A stretch of DNA of 64,000 nucleotides from Tamarix chinensis. Taxonomy: Eukaryota > Streptophyta > Magnoliopsida > Caryophyllales > Tamaricaceae. Positions within the stretch are counted from its first letter, which is position 1. Each line of letters begins with the position of its first letter. The notes under the pieces are model-generated. The model worked only from the letters and a program-made list of their open reading frames with translations. It was not told the DNA's origin and searched no databases. Of the stretch, positions 1-12,099 are shown piece after piece. Both the position numbers and the translations under genes were made by a program. The stretch covers positions 13,848,455-13,912,454 of the forward strand of contig CM060175.1 of NCBI GenBank assembly GCA_030549775.1, in the 5' to 3' direction.

Positions 1-760
1 ATGGATTTGTTTTACCACGAGTGATATTTACCATACCTTCCTCAATTCAAAGGATTAAGTCATATTCCTCTCAATGATTTGAGGATAACTCTCCTCATTA
101 GACCCTTCATAAGAGATTTCTTATATTTCTCTTTGGTCTTACAAAATATTAGGAGATCACACCATTCCTCAATAGTTCTCTTATAGAATTGTGACTTACA
201 TGGATGTCTCCTTTTAGCATTATACACATTGTTCTTGACAACACAAATAGATGCTTGTAAATCACAATTCAAGAAAATTAACACATTTGGTTTCCTTCAC
301 AATGATACATCAGCTAATAAGTTCCTCAACCATTTTACCTCTTGACCAGATAACTCAAGGATAATAAACTTAGACTCCATCATAGATCGAGATATACAAG
401 TCTACTTATCATATTTCTATGACAAGACTCCTCATCCTAGTGTGAAAACATATCCACTTGTGGAACTAACCTCATTGTTATCTAAAATCTAATTAGCATC
501 AATAAATACTTATAAAATGACATAAAATTTAAAAAATACAAATACCAATCCTTAGTAACCTTAAGATATCTAAGTAAATGATAAAGTGCAGTACAATGAT
601 ATCTATCTAGGTTGTGAGTATACTTACTCGGTCAACTCGCAACATATGCTATGTCAGATTTAGTACAATTCATGAGGAACATCACGCTACCTATGATTTT
701 AGCATATTATTATTGTGAAACATTAGAACTTTGAGTATTTTTCAAATGAATGCTAGGATC
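1..760 (-). pseudogene. copia I RNase H region, broken
   Basis: This is the RNase H end of a copia polyprotein, the activity that removes RNA from the RNA:DNA hybrid during reverse transcription. The stretch at 60-284 reads with CDLQASICVVKNNVYNAKRR, matching the usual copia motif around the third acidic residue and the K-N-x-x-xxxxRRH segment. Further right, near 520-700, the minus strand gives the conserved block before RNase H (M-N-C-T-x-x-D-I-A-Y, then L-R-Y-L-K-x-T-K-D). Stops interrupt both blocks. It is continuous with the RT region to its right and is the C-terminal end of the same ancient polyprotein. Confidence 0.75.
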
Positions 761-904
761 ATAGGGAGTTTCACAGGCAATTCATCATGAAAATCAAAAT
801 TTTCCAATTTCTTATCAACATAGTATGAATAACTCAAAAAAAATCCATTCTCAGTTTTTTTCTCATTTTAATACTTAGAATTAAATCATCTGCCCCAAGA
901 TCTT

Positions 905-1414
905 TCATATAAAAGTAGAAGATAAAAATAATTTGGTCTTATTGACCATATTTACATTATTACTAAGAAGTAGCATGCCATCATCATATAAACATATAAT
1001 TACACAATCAGATCCAAACATCTTAGAGTAAACACAAGAATCGTATCCATTTACCACATAATCATCACTCGCTAAAGTTTGGTCAAATTGTTCATACAAG
1101 TGTTTAGGAGCTTGTTTAAGACCATATAATGGCTTTCTCAATCTACACACTTTATTTTCCTGACCATCAACTACACAACCCTCATACTGTTCCATATAAA
1201 TTTCTTCTTTAAAATCATCATTCAAAAACACAATTTTAATATCCATTTGATGAACTAAAAATCCATAGATAATAGACAATGAAAATAAAGAGTTAATAGT
1301 GATAATTTTAGTTACAAGAGAATAAGTATAAAAAAAGTCAACATCTTTCTTTTGTTTATAGCCTACAACTACCAAATGAGCCTTAAACTTATCAGTAGTT
1401 CCATTGGTTCTCAA
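905..1414 (-). pseudogene. copia I reverse transcriptase fragment
   Basis: An open stretch of 169 codons matches RVT_2, the copia-type reverse transcriptase. Landmarks in order are KFKAHLVVVGYKQ (usual KARLVAKGY-Q), VHQMDIKIVFLNDDFKEEIY (usual QMDVKTAFLNGDL-EEIY), VCRLRKPLYGLKQAP, and the catalytic loop, which reads LYDDGMLL instead of the usual LYVDDMLI. The family catalytic box is therefore shifted or lacks its valine, in keeping with loss of function. The first methionine is internal to the domain, so this is a fragment of a longer polyprotein and not a gene with its own start. Confidence 0.85.
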
Positions 1415-1551
1415 TTTCTTTTTAAAGACCTAATTACATTTAAGCCGTTTAATCCCTCTAGGAATATCAATTAAATCCCATATGTGATTATACAATATTG
1501 AATATAGCTCATTTTCAATTGTGTCTTTAAAAAAAATAGCATTAACTAAAT

Positions 1552-2784
1552 TTACTGCTTCATTATATGATTTAAGATGTTCTTCAATAAAAAGGCAAGC
1601 CCAAAGTCCTCATTAGTCTTATATATATCATGATTCTCAATAAGAAAAATAGTCACAAAATAAAGTCCAAAACTAGTTTTTTTCCTACACCTTTTACTTC
1701 TTCTATGTTCAATTATAACATCATCATTTATATCAATAGAGAAAGAAGTAAAAGCCAAAGACACGTGAGCAACATTAGAAGAAATAGCTATACCATATGC
1801 ATTATTTTTTATGAAAAACATGTTTTCTAAGAAAATTATGTTCCGAGATTCACAAATTGAATTATCACTTAAGATTAAGAATATATAAGCATCACTATTA
1901 TGAGAATAACTAATAAATACACAATCAAACATTTTAGTTCCCACGTTAGTCCTTCTAAAATTAGGTAAGTTAACCTTTGATAGGTGGCCCCAACTTTTTA
2001 ATATTTCAAGTTAGGTAAAAAATATTTCCATAGATCATAGAGTGTTTTATCTAGCTTTTTATGAGGAAGAATACTCATTATATAACATGTAAACAAAACA
2101 ACTTCCCCCTACATATAGTCAGACATACTAGAAATCAAAAGCATGTCATTCATAATTTCTTCTAGAGTCATATTTTTCCTTTTAGCTATGTTATTTTGTT
2201 ACAGGGTATAAGGGGCACTAATCTCATTTATAATACCATGACTATCAAAAAATTCCTTTAGAAATCTAGTTCAACATTTACCGCTCCTATAAGACCTAAG
2301 GCTCTTTATCTTATGATCTAACTAGTTCTCAATGTTTGCTTTATTTTTTAAGAACATACCTTTAGTCTCATATTTAGACTTAAGGATGTAAACCCTAGTT
2401 TATCTCTGGTAATCATCATTAAAAGTTACACAATAGCATTTAACTCCTCTGCTATTGGTGCTCTTAAAATATGTCAAGTCCTTATGAACCAATTCAAGTA
2501 GCTCATTTTTAATGTTAGTGACATGTTTAAAAGGCTTTTTAGTAAACTTAGCCTTCCACACAAGGATGAAACTTCTCATAATTAGTGTTTGTCGCATTAA
2601 TTAGTTTCAAATTAAGTTTTTTCACGAAAGATATGTTCACATGTCCTAGCCTACGATGCCAAATATCAATAGACTCACACAAATAAGTAGAACCAATATA
2701 ATTCATTTCATTCAAATCTAAATGAATAATGTTTAGTACAAACATACCATCAAATGAATACCCCTTTTCTAAAAAATACCCCAT
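1552..2784 (-). pseudogene. copia I GAG-pre-integrase and integrase, broken
   Basis: At 2548-2784 the minus strand has the GAG-pre-integrase signature IDIWHRRLGHVN (the H-x-R-L-G-H zinc-binding segment that precedes copia integrase). At 1552-1944 it has the integrase C-terminal part: DCVFISYSHNSDAY (usual DCVFIGYA-NS-AYRF), ESRNIIFLEN, then RRSKR and KTSFG. The central DDE catalytic core between them is broken by several stops and frameshifts (2000-2540). Integrase would have joined the cDNA ends to host DNA. The order and spacing fit one polyprotein with the RT to the left and protease to the right. Confidence 0.8.
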
Positions 2785-3100
2785 TTTTAGTTGTTACTAC
2801 CTTATCAACATCAAATATGAGTTTTATACCAGCTCTAATCAATAAATTACTAGAATCCAAGTTCTTGCACAGGGAAGGTATAAAGAAAACACCATTCAAG
2901 GACAATTTCTTTCCAAAAGAAAGTTTTAGAAGAACACTTACCTTATCAAGAACTCTGGTTGTACTTGTTTTCCCATATAAAAAGCTCGACTTGATTAGCA
3001 TCCTCAAACTATCTAAAAATCACTCTGCTAGCACACAAATGCTTCGAAGCTCCCGTGTCAGAATTACAATATACAATATTGTTCACCATGTTGACTTCTA
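2750..3100 (-). pseudogene. copia I aspartic protease, broken
   Basis: The minus strand encodes a retropepsin-like segment. The catalytic triad is visible as D-T-G in the context CNSDTGASKHLCA (DTG codons at 3051-3059), where copia proteases usually read DSGAS-H-C. Downstream comes the typical beta-rich stretch with LNGVFFIPSLCKNLDSSNLL, which corresponds to the usual L-x-D-V-L-H-V-P-x-L-x-K-N-L-I-S. A stop and a frameshift separate the two parts. The enzyme would have cut the Gag-Pol polyprotein inside virus-like particles. Confidence 0.75.
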
Positions 3101-3149
3101 CCGCAACACCAATCACATCTTCAGTATCATCAACATTAACATGAGGAGT

Positions 3150-4010
3150 TGGAGTTGTAGGAACCTACTGAGTCTAACTTCCTTGACCCTACTTCTTGTA
3201 GCACTTGTAAGCTTTATTACATGTCTTTCTACAAACCTAGTAGGTCACTTCATTATTCTGAATCTTGTACCCCTTTTGAAGTTGGATTGATTATTTTGTT
3301 ATCCTTTAACCTGGGGTGTCTTTCCCTTTCCTTTGAACCCTACTTCATTAGGACTAGATACAACCACATTAACATCAACAAAATTAGCAACATAAGAAAC
3401 ACACTTATCTTTCAACCAGTTAGGCTCTTTAATCCTCATATGGCTAATTAGATCTGCTAAAGTCAGGATTATTTTCTTATACTTCATATGGTTTAAGTAA
3501 TCATTCTAGGAAGTTAGAAACTTCTCTATCAAAGCATTAGCTTGGACTGCCTCACAAATCTTCATCCCGTCAACTACCACATTAGTAATTAAGTTTTCAA
3601 ACTCATGTACTTACTCCACGATGGGCTTGTTATCAACCATTTGAAATTTTAATAAGTTACCAACCACATATCTTTCTATACCAGCTTCATCAAATCCATA
3701 ACACTTCTCTAATGAATCCCAAATCTTTTAAGTGGAATACACATCAAAATAAGTATTAAACAACTTGTTTGTCATATGAGATAACAGGTGTCCCCACATT
3801 GTCTTGTTATCTCTGTCATACATCTCCTTATCTACCTTATCTGATTTCTTTATTATAGGAATGACTAGAGTAGCAATGGGAGTGGTTGCAACAACATCTT
3901 CAATAGGTGGATTGGATATTATAACATAATTAACATTAAAAACTTCAAATAAAACCATCACCCTTTGCAATTATAGATGACAATTAGTGTCATCAAGTGG
4001 TGTGACCTTA
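3150..4010 (-). pseudogene. copia I gag, broken
   Basis: Copia-type Gag (UBN2/DUF4219-like) remnant. At 3728-3970 the minus strand reads TMWGHLLSHMTNKLFNTY, corresponding to the usual R-G-H-I-L-N-x-L-S-D-R-L-Y-D-L-Y. It continues through a stop to a segment like I-W-D-S-L-E-K-C-Y, and then the region at 3299-3487 with ILTLADLISHMRIKE and a basic FKGKGK tail. A zinc-knuckle remnant may lie near 3230, but its cysteines are not intact. It lies between the primer-binding site on the right and protease on the left, as expected. Confidence 0.75.
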
Positions 4011-4245
4011 GATATATCAGGAACATTTTTTGGAACTACTGTAACCATATCATCATAGTAATGACATTAAGTTAATCCTAACAAAGAACCTTACAAATTA
4101 TTTATGAAAAACTTTGAAAAGAACAAGAACTTTGTAAGCAACAATTCTAACATGGAACCAAAAACAACATAGTAGTAAGCAAAATCAATATGGTTTAGTA
4201 GACAAAAGCAATGAGACAAAACAAATAGTAGCAATAATCAAGCAT

Positions 4246-4260
4246 AATGACAATACCAAT
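4246..4260 (-). promoter_or_regulatory. primer-binding site of copia I (initiator tRNA-Met type), degenerate
   Basis: The plus strand reads ACAATACCAATTG, close to the complement of the usual TGGTATCAGAGC primer-binding site preceded by CAAT. It lies exactly between the LTR edge at 4261 and the gag remnant. It carries at least one insertion and several substitutions. Confidence 0.5.
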
Positions 4261-4995
4261 TGTCAATAACCCAATCACAACACTAAATTGAACAAAAGTT
4301 ACTACATACACTAATTAGCTCGCTTCATAATTTTGGAATAATATATGTAGCAATAGAAATACCAAATAAGATATATTAAATCAAATAAATCAAATTATGA
4401 TCAGATCTTCAGTGTAATCTCATAAGCCGGTTCTCCATAAGGTTAACATAATGACCCTTTGATCTTATTCACTTAAGATTAAAGAGTATGGGATTTCATA
4501 ACTTTACCCGATCAGTGTAAAAAAAAATGGAGGTCAAGAGTATGAAAAGAGTCCTCGGCTTTTGTATCTAAAATGTTGATACAAAATTCAAAATATAAGG
4601 AAAAAACCATAACAAAAATATAAATGATCATAAAGGATTCGGTGCTCCCACAATGCACACATCATGTGTAATATTGAAACATTCAAAGAGGATTAAAAAT
4701 TATAATTACAAAATTGAGTTAAGAAGAGAAAAGGTAAAAAGAAATGAAATTTTAGTGCCTATTGAAACCATAGCTTGATCGGTTGGATGGACGACGACGA
4801 TGGGCACCCAATTGTGTGGATATTAAGCCCATCCCATCACCGTTATAAAATATCCTATATTAATTAATTCAAACACTAAAGTGAGTTGGAGGATATTTAT
4901 GTTGAGAAAATTTATTCCTTTCCACCAATGTGGGAAAAGAAAAAACTCCCAACAACATAAAAAACATAATTTTTTCCATTGTCTAACACTTAACA
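4261..4995 (-). repeat. 5' LTR of copia I
   Basis: The left edge begins with TG right after the PBS remnant. The right edge is placed at ...TAACA at 4995, though 5007 is also possible. It holds a stretch typical of Tork-type LTRs near 4920 (CACCAATGTGGGAAAAG). The partner LTR is outside the window, so the edges cannot be checked by pair alignment. Confidence 0.5.
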
Positions 4996-5043
4996 TTGTG
5001 TTTAACATGCTAATTATATTATACACTACCTATTTTAATTTTT

Positions 5044-5044
5044 A

Positions 5045-5080
<36 letters not shown>

Positions 5081-5084
5081 AAAT
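5044..5084. repeat. (GA)n microsatellite
   Basis: About 40 bases of GA dinucleotides with one GATA interruption near 5058-5061. Confidence 0.95.
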
Positions 5085-7204
5085 ATGTAAAATTTATCAT
5101 TATACATAAATCTTTATCACCACAATTAGATTGGAAAACCACTTAAAATGGTCATATATGAAGGTAAGTAAATAAAAGATGATGGATTCACGGTCTAATC
5201 ACCCATCACAATGAGCAAATAGTTATCAAAATAATCTAATGGAATTTGATCTAAAGTAGTTGTATCTTTCTCATGTACCTATAGTATGGAAATTTGATTG
5301 CATTGTTGAGGTAGAACCTTAATATTCACCAATTAAGTTAATAGTCTTAAAGACCTTATGTATAATTTGATTCATAAGATCAAATATTTTAAAAGTGTTG
5401 AAAATCTTATACAATTTTATTTCGAAATCAAACCATTTATAGATAATGAACATGTTTTTAATAATTTGAATAAGAAGATCAAAAGATTTAAATTCTTCTA
5501 AGTTATACAATTTGTGCAAATCAATCAAGAATAATGAATTGTTTAATATTATACATACCTCAAGTGCAATTTGATCTAAAAGGTTAAATAACTTAGTAGT
5601 CTTCGAGACTCAAACACTTATTAAATTTTATAATTTTTATTTTTTATATTTTATATTTCTAATTTAATTTTTTCAAGATTCAAAATTATCCCGTATTTGT
5701 GCTTATTATGAAGTAGTAAAATTGGTGTGCAGAATTCACCAGCTATAATGATTATGATATTATGCACCTACTTTATCATTGGCAGTGATCATAACCTACC
5801 ATGGTCAAGTATTTTCCACCCCTACAATGATTACATTATTTATAATAAAATCCCCCATTATGTTATAGGTTTAAAGGATAGTGAAATTTAATGATTGAAG
5901 CCTGAAGTTTTTCGACCGATGAGGAGTGTGATGGTTAAAGCATAAAGTTTTTCATTAGGTAGGTAGTGTGATGGTTGAGGCCTTTCAATATAATAAGCCT
6001 AAACACAATGTGGAAAATCATTTGATATGATTTAAATGTCACTGTATAGTTATCTAAACAAATAGATTTTTTTTAAACTACAGTTGACAACGACCAGTGT
6101 ACACACTATATGTGGATTTATTGATATATTAAGATTTTTAAAAGATTTATGTCATTACTTTAAGGATTAATCAAATGTAAAATATGAACATTACATTCTA
6201 AGTATGTTCTAGCAAAAATCACTATGATTTAAGAGTATTTGATAGCATGACTATCATAATGAGTGGTAAGAAGTAAGCCTTAAGAGAAATGCACAAAGTG
6301 TACACCTGGTATAGTTAAAAAAAATGATGTCTCCAACCTAAAGTTAGTAGATAGTGAAATGGTATCTTCATAGCATGAGAAATAAGATAATATAATTGAA
6401 TAAATGATACAAAAAGTCATTAAAACTCACACACTCACCCATTAAGGATCTTGAAGATCAAAAGGATTTATGGTCTCATATGAATGACTTATTTTCTATA
6501 AAAATTACAATTAAGAGTTATGACGGTACATGTAAATCCAAAATATTATATTATTGATAAAGCTAAAAAAGAACACATGTAAACCATGTAAATATACTAT
6601 GTTATATAGTCATGCATCAATATAACAATCACATGTTGCATTTGTAAGATCAACATAAATTGTTGAGTGAACAACCATCTAATTAATAATTAAATATTAC
6701 CCTTTTTAGTGAAGTATAAAATGATATTGTGATATGCCAAAAAAATATTTTATTTTGGTATGTACCAATCACATATTATATTATCTCTTAAGATTATGTT
6801 TATTAAAATAAACATGATACTTATCTTAATGATTGGATGCACATATATGGGCATATGCCCCTCCAAAGATATGAACTTAAGCCATAAAGACCACTATGAT
6901 AATAGTTTTCATAGCCTTAGGATGAGAAACAAAGATATTGATTGTAAATTAAGAAAGTACATAAAAGACATCTCCTATGAGTTATGGATTTGTGGAAAAA
7001 TAAATAATTGATGCTTATACATGCTAAATTTAGCTTATATACTAAACGTATTCCTATTTCTAATAAACCATTAAAATGATCAACCTCATATAAATCCTTG
7101 TAGTAAATAATAAAACGATAATGTTAACAAATTTATAAATACACTAGAAACATATAATATAGACTCAAAGAGTTAAATTGTTGAAAAGGGGTTTTTATTC
7201 CATG
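5085..7204. other. unassigned AT-rich intergenic sequence
   Basis: I recognise no gene or element here. There is a loosely repeated wording at 5330-5560 (ATCAAAAGATTTAAATTCTT and relatives around ATACAATTT). A second short repeat pair sits at 5900-5970 (AGTGTGATGGTT followed by AAGTTTTTC). An 83-codon plus-strand ORF at 6760-7011 has no recognisable motif and looks random. Confidence 0.5.
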
Positions 7205-8926
7205 ATGAAAGAACTCTATAAGGGGTGAATAGAGTTTTTATGAATGGAAATGAGAAATTAAAATTTTGACATACACTATGTAGTGGGTTAAGAATAAAAT
7301 TTCTCTTCATCTACTATAAAAAAGGTTTTCCTTTTGGATTTAGAATCTCATGTGTGTTGATTGATGATTACTCATTTCTTGGTTTATGATTCTTATCTCA
7401 ATAAACTTCTAGAAGCTAATTTACAAGTTGACCTAGTTATTATTTTTGAGTTTATGGATTTACTAATCTAATGACCTTTCTCAGAAATGTTAGGCAATAC
7501 ACAATCTCAATGTAATGAGCTTTTAGGAGAGCTATGGTTGATTATAATGTATATCACAAATGATACAAATATAAAAATGAATGTAATTTATCTAGAAGAA
7601 ATAAGATATTAAAAGTAGAGAGTAATTTCTAGCTAAGTAGAGTGAGCCCAAAGAATTTTGAAAATATCTCAACTTGAGATGAATATGAAAGTAAATAGTT
7701 GAGAATTAATTATAATTAGGAGTAAATAATCAATTTGTGCAATTAATGAGAGCTCAAAAGTTGTTTGTAATCTACCTCATAAAGGATATTTATACTTATG
7801 AACAATAACGTATTTGGTGGAGTATAAAGCATATCTTCATTGTGTGAATAATGGGCAATTTTATGTATTTAAAAATGACCAATCAATCAGTTCTATTACC
7901 AGTACTCAAACCTGAAGTGAAAATGTTATCGTTGTATGAAACAACCAATCAAATATTAGAACCAATTGATTAGTTATTTGTTGTATATTTTTGGTAATAT
8001 GAACACATATGAATAGTTGAATGGTTTACTAAACTAGTCAATGTGTCATACATACTGGTTGATTTGTTTACTCAAATGAGTCAATTGATTTATCCCCTAG
8101 GCAAAAACTATTTTGCACACTTCTAAACCCTTAGTCTAGTTGCTGAAACCAATTGATCTATTTGATGAAACTAATTAAAGTGATCAAATAGAGACAAAAT
8201 GGGTTTTTGTAGGAGTAAAACCCATTGCTTAGTTTTTTAAACCAATTAAATTATTTGATGAATCAGTAAAAGTGTTCAACCAAAGACAAAATGTGTTTCT
8301 ATTATAGTTAAACCCATAGCGCGGTTAGTAAAACTAGTTGATCAGTTTGTAAACCAATCGATTGATTTTATAAATTAGTTAAAGTGTTCAAATTGAGATG
8401 AAATAGGTTTCTACAGCAACGAAACCCATAGCTTGGTTATACAGACACATTGATTAGTTTCTAAAACCAGTCAATTAATTTCTAAACTAGTCAATATGTT
8501 TGATTTTATACATGTTTAAAGTCATAAGTTTAAACCAAACAAGTCGATTAGTTTTTAGATTAGTCTACTGGTTCCTACTGGAATCAATATGTTTAAAAAC
8601 ACTTTTAAATGGATTCGAGATGTAAAATAAACAAGAAAATTATATCAAATAAATTTTAAGGACGATTTTAAATCATCTCAAGAGATTAAAATCGTAAGTG
8701 TACTTTTCAAGATAACCTAAGAGATAAAGCATTCACCTCTAGGTCTTGAGTATTGGTAGTCTTGATACAATATTCTCTTATACTTTGAAACTTGATTCCT
8801 CTGATAAATGTTGAACTTTGAGAAAATAATTGAATAAGTGTGTTTTGACATTCTTGTTATCAATATAGGTCATGCACACTTAAAAAACCATGTTGACTTG
8901 TAAGCCCATTTATTATCATCAAAATA
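7205..8926 (-). repeat. 3' LTR of D1 (LTR-A)
   Basis: Aligns along its length with LTR-C of D2 (21117-22904). Shared landmarks are the left edge (AAGGGGTGAATAG versus GAGGGTGTGAATAG), the block near 7270-7420 (ACACTATGTAGTGG then GGTTTTCCTTTTGGATTT), the repeat cluster in the middle, and the right edge. On the minus strand the right edge starts TATTTTGATGATAAT, the mutated form of TGTTTTGATGATAAC seen in LTR-C. Length about 1.72 kb. Confidence 0.75.
7870..8590. repeat. degenerate ACCARTYGATTGGTT-type repeat cluster in LTR-A
   Basis: Many diverged copies of a near-palindromic word of the form ACCAGTCRATTGGTT or its half, spaced irregularly with intervening words like GAAACCCATAG and TTCAACCAAAGACAAAATG. 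A second-order unit of roughly 110 bases can be felt (8100-8440), each containing GTTTCTA-(C/T)A...AAACCCATAG. The same family occurs at 21690-22560. Confidence 0.75.
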
Positions 8927-8963
8927 AGGTTTAAGACTTTAATTGATCTAGGAGGTCAACAAG

Positions 8964-8975
8964 CTCTCCCTTTTT
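8964..8975 (-). other. polypurine tract of D1
   Basis: The minus strand reads AAAAAGGGAGAG about 40 bases inside the 3' LTR edge. This is the usual position and wording of a copia/Sirevirus 3' polypurine tract, the primer for plus-strand DNA synthesis. The sequence just 5' of it (CATCATC) also resembles the LTR start. Confidence 0.55.
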
Positions 8976-8989
8976 GATGATGAAAAATA

Positions 8990-9600
8990 AATAGTGCAAA
9001 TATAGATAGGGTAAGGATAAGATTAAAGTAAAAATACTTAGATAGAACACCTATTATTTACTATTTGCAACTCTAACTCCAATAATCCATTTTATCAGAT
9101 TTCTCCGCCTTTTGGTGTCAACAAAAGTTAAGAATGGGAAATTAATGGAAGAGCCCTACACACAAAGTATAGAACAAGATCTATGAAATGGAGGTCCCCA
9201 CTGAACCGGTGCATACTCATATAAATTGCTTAGCAAAGAATAGAGTATTCAACCAAAATGATAGATATACAAGGGCTGTAAAGTCGAAACATCTATTATC
9301 ATATATAAAAAAAATGTATAATGGAATACACGAGATGAAAAGATATATAAAACTAATGTCTAGATTCTACCTAGAACAAGCACATAATTCATGAGTACAC
9401 ATATAGCTCAACATAAACAAAAAATTGGCTCACACACCAGTGGAACTAAGAACTATATAGAGTCTCAATCAACAGTAGAGGTGCTTGAATTAGATGAAGG
9501 TGGAACATAGGGTAATTTTATGATGAATGATAACAACGAATGGTAATCTAAGTCATTACTCTCCATATCCTCTGAGTCACTAGTCTCAGAAGCAGTTTGA
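8990..9600. other. D1 3' untranslated region, no ORF
   Basis: Sequence between the polypurine tract and the extra ORF of D1. I see no conserved motif. A short plus-strand ORF (9188-9394) has no recognisable content. Confidence 0.4.
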
Positions 9601-11340
9601 CCAATCTAAGTAGCCTCTACAATGGACTCATCAATGATAGGAGTAATGGAGGATCAATAATGCATATTGATCTAACTTCAATTCCTGGAGCAGCAACAAC
9701 CTTGGTAGCATCCGATTTATGCTCAACATCAACAACCCTTGAAATTGACCCCACCCCCATATCATCTTGATGGCGCGATTCAAATTCTAGATATAATTGA
9801 TAGCAAATACCACACATGTCAGTCTTTAAGGTCTCCTAGCACCTCTCAATAGTAGCCAACCTAGATTTCTGCATCATGTACATCTAGAGTAAGACATTAT
9901 GGATATCAGAAACTAGCACATAAACATGAGTTCTATCCATAGGAGGTATAGTGTATGAGGAAATTAGATAAGATAATGTGGAAGATCCTCTAATAAATAG
10001 GAGATCAATAGGTGCTAGTGGGTTATTAGATGGTGGAGGGATAACACCTCCATCTGTAGGTAGAGGTTGTGAAAGAGGTGTAGTAAGGATAAGACCGGTT
10101 TGTAGGAGTGTATCATGAGAATTTTTAATGAGCAGTAATGTCTTTCCATCCTCACTCATATCATACTCTATTCTTCAAAGTGTCACTTTATCTAGTATGC
10201 CCAACACATTATGAAGGTAGAGCTGTGTAGCTGGAAAGTCATTGAAGGGTACACCAAAATCTTAGAGTAATTTCATGATGAGATATCCGTATTCTAGACC
10301 GGTCTAACTATAGCTTGACATATGAGCCATGTTCCTGAAGATGTCCACCTCAAACCTCATCGCAGTACCAATAAAGATTTGGTCTACCCTGTACCAATCC
10401 TTCATTATAATATCAGCCCTTGAGCCATATTGAGGAAAGAGAATAAAGTGGATGATATATTAACTTACCTTCTTGGTGAGTGGAAGGTAGTAGGAGATAG
10501 AAGTGCCTCCATGATTATAATGGTATCACTCCATATCAATGAAGATGTTATCATGATTTTGATTCTACATGTACTCATTAAGTGTCACTTCTGTGTAGAT
10601 GTCACCCTAAATCCTGAGTATCCTAGCCAACCTAGACTTATTGAGGACAATGGGGACTCCTAGAATATGCTTAATAAGGGAGAACCAAGAATTTGGACAG
10701 TGAGGTTGGTGTAAAATAGGAAAACCAAGTCTATGTCGAAAAGATTACGGAGAGTTAAGAAAGGAAGGAGATGGAGATTAGAGAGAGATGACATGAAAAA
10801 AATCCTAAAACATTCAGTGCAAGTCTTAGTATCAATGCACTTCCCTAAGATATCTTTATTACCATTAAAGAATTTAATCCAAATTTGTTGTTCATCCATG
10901 GTGCACAAGAAGAATAGGGAATAAGGAGAAGTCTCAGTGATATTGGATAATCTAGAGGAAAATCAAATATTGAGTGGATCATTAAACACACTGGGAGAAA
11001 CAAATATATGTGCCTATGATGGATGTATAAGATCCACCAAAGGTGGAGTAGACTCTCTAGATGTATAAGTGTATGAGGTCTCCTTAATCCGTATGGGTGT
11101 CTTAGCCACATAATTTGGTAATGTACATGCCTTTCTAGCAAAAACCTAAGATATACCCTTCCATTTATGGTAGATAATGGAGATTGTGGCTTTTTATCTT
11201 GTCATGTTAAATGAATAATCATATATGTAGAAGATAAGCTTGAAGGGTTTATAAAAAAAAAACAAGGACCAAAATGAGGGAAAAAAATAAGGTTAAAATG
11301 AGAGTTAGGGCTAGGCACAAAAATCGTTATGACAAGTAAT
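9600..11340 (-). pseudogene. extra 3' ORF of D1, putative plant-transposon-protein type, broken
   Basis: Located between RNase H and the 3' LTR, where Sireviruses may carry an additional (env-like) ORF. The minus strand gives, through stops, SRADIIMKDWYRVDQI (about 10380-10430), then EYGYLIMKLL and DFGVPF (about 10240-10300), then DGKTLLL near 10140. It ends with a proline-rich part and QDDMGVGSISR near 9740. The G-S-R-x-x-x-x-x-D...P-Y-G-x-L-x-x-x-x-x-x-x-F-G-V-x-L pattern is like the 'putative plant transposon protein' domain (Pfam PF20167). A sister copy lies in D2 at 13940-15290. I cannot assign a biochemical role. No transmembrane segment is evident, so calling it an envelope would be unsupported. 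Confidence 0.5.
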
Positions 11341-12090
11341 GGTATGGCTTGCCCTTAGATAATAGAATGTTAAAAGAACTCTAATTGAATCACAATTGAA
11401 CCGTAATAAGCTCTAATTTTACACTGATTTTATCAAAATGAAAGTTAGTCTTTAGTGAAGGCTTACCCTTAATTCTAGCTGAAATCAAGTAACAAAGCTA
11501 TAATGCTTGTTGTCAAACAACTTTGATTCATTCAGATAGTCCTAACAAGCTCTCAATCATTCAATTTAGTGAATAAATGAGCTATTTGAGTGAGAGAGAG
11601 TGAGGGTGTATGAAAGAGAATTTAATGGGTCTGAGTATTAAGGATGTTGGTTTGTCTAAGTGAGGATATACCAATATATATATATATTCTTAATAAAGTA
11701 ATTGAATAGTTTGGCATTTCAGTTGAGTTTTCTTAGAACTAGTTGAAGGGTTTATTAGACCATTAAAATACTTTTGTTTTTTTTGAAAAACTAAAAAATT
11801 GAGACCTATTACAAGGTTTTGAGGGGACCCATTGAGTGGTTCCCTTAACCCATCAACTAGTTTATCAACTAGTCTACTGGTCTTGCCAACTCTTCAACAT
11901 ATATTTAGCATATCAAAACCAATTTAAATCATGGGATATAAACATTAATTATCACTTAATTTAATCACTTTATTCATAAATCAAGTATACAATTTTAGAA
12001 TTAAGTCTATGCAATTTAGGGTCATATTAACATGATTTAGATTAAATTATATGTTGTAACTACATCATCTAAGCACATATTTTTCATTCT
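11341..12090. repeat. D1 internal spacer with short ACCAGTCGACTGGT-type repeats
   Basis: Non-coding link between the extra ORF and RNase H. At 11830-11890 there are GAGTGGTT, CAACTAGTTTATCAACTAGTCTACTGGT, i.e. the same word family as in the LTR cluster. An equivalent block is present in D2 at 15745-15950. A short (TA)n run is at 11672-11687. Confidence 0.55.
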
Positions 12091-12099
12091 TTCATAGAT

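Larger units (their letters stand above)
1..4995 (-). mobile_element. Ty1/copia retrotransposon I (Tork-like), degenerate, 3' LTR outside window
   Basis: Reading on the minus strand from right to left the order is 5' LTR, primer-binding site, gag, protease, integrase, reverse transcriptase, RNase H. Integrase before RT is the defining order of Ty1/copia. All domains carry stops and frameshifts, so the element is dead. The 3' LTR should lie left of position 1. The gag and integrase wording resembles the Tork lineage, but lineage assignment is by eye only. Confidence 0.85.

Noticed and set aside
2754..3451. Plus-strand ORFs of up to 178 codons over the copia I protease/gag region
   Set aside because: They are the antisense of the recognisable minus-strand protease and gag and contain no domain of their own.
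5900..5970. Short repeat pair AGTGTGATGGTT...AAGTTTTTC as a regulatory site
   Set aside because: Only two imperfect copies with no gene nearby.
6760..7011. 83-codon plus-strand ORF as a small gene
   Set aside because: No recognisable motif, no supporting context, and random ORFs of this length are expected in 64 kb.
9600..11340. Extra D1 ORF as a retroviral-type envelope gene
   Set aside because: Its position is env-like, but there is no visible signal peptide, transmembrane helix or glycoprotein pattern; the motifs fit a plant transposon domain better.
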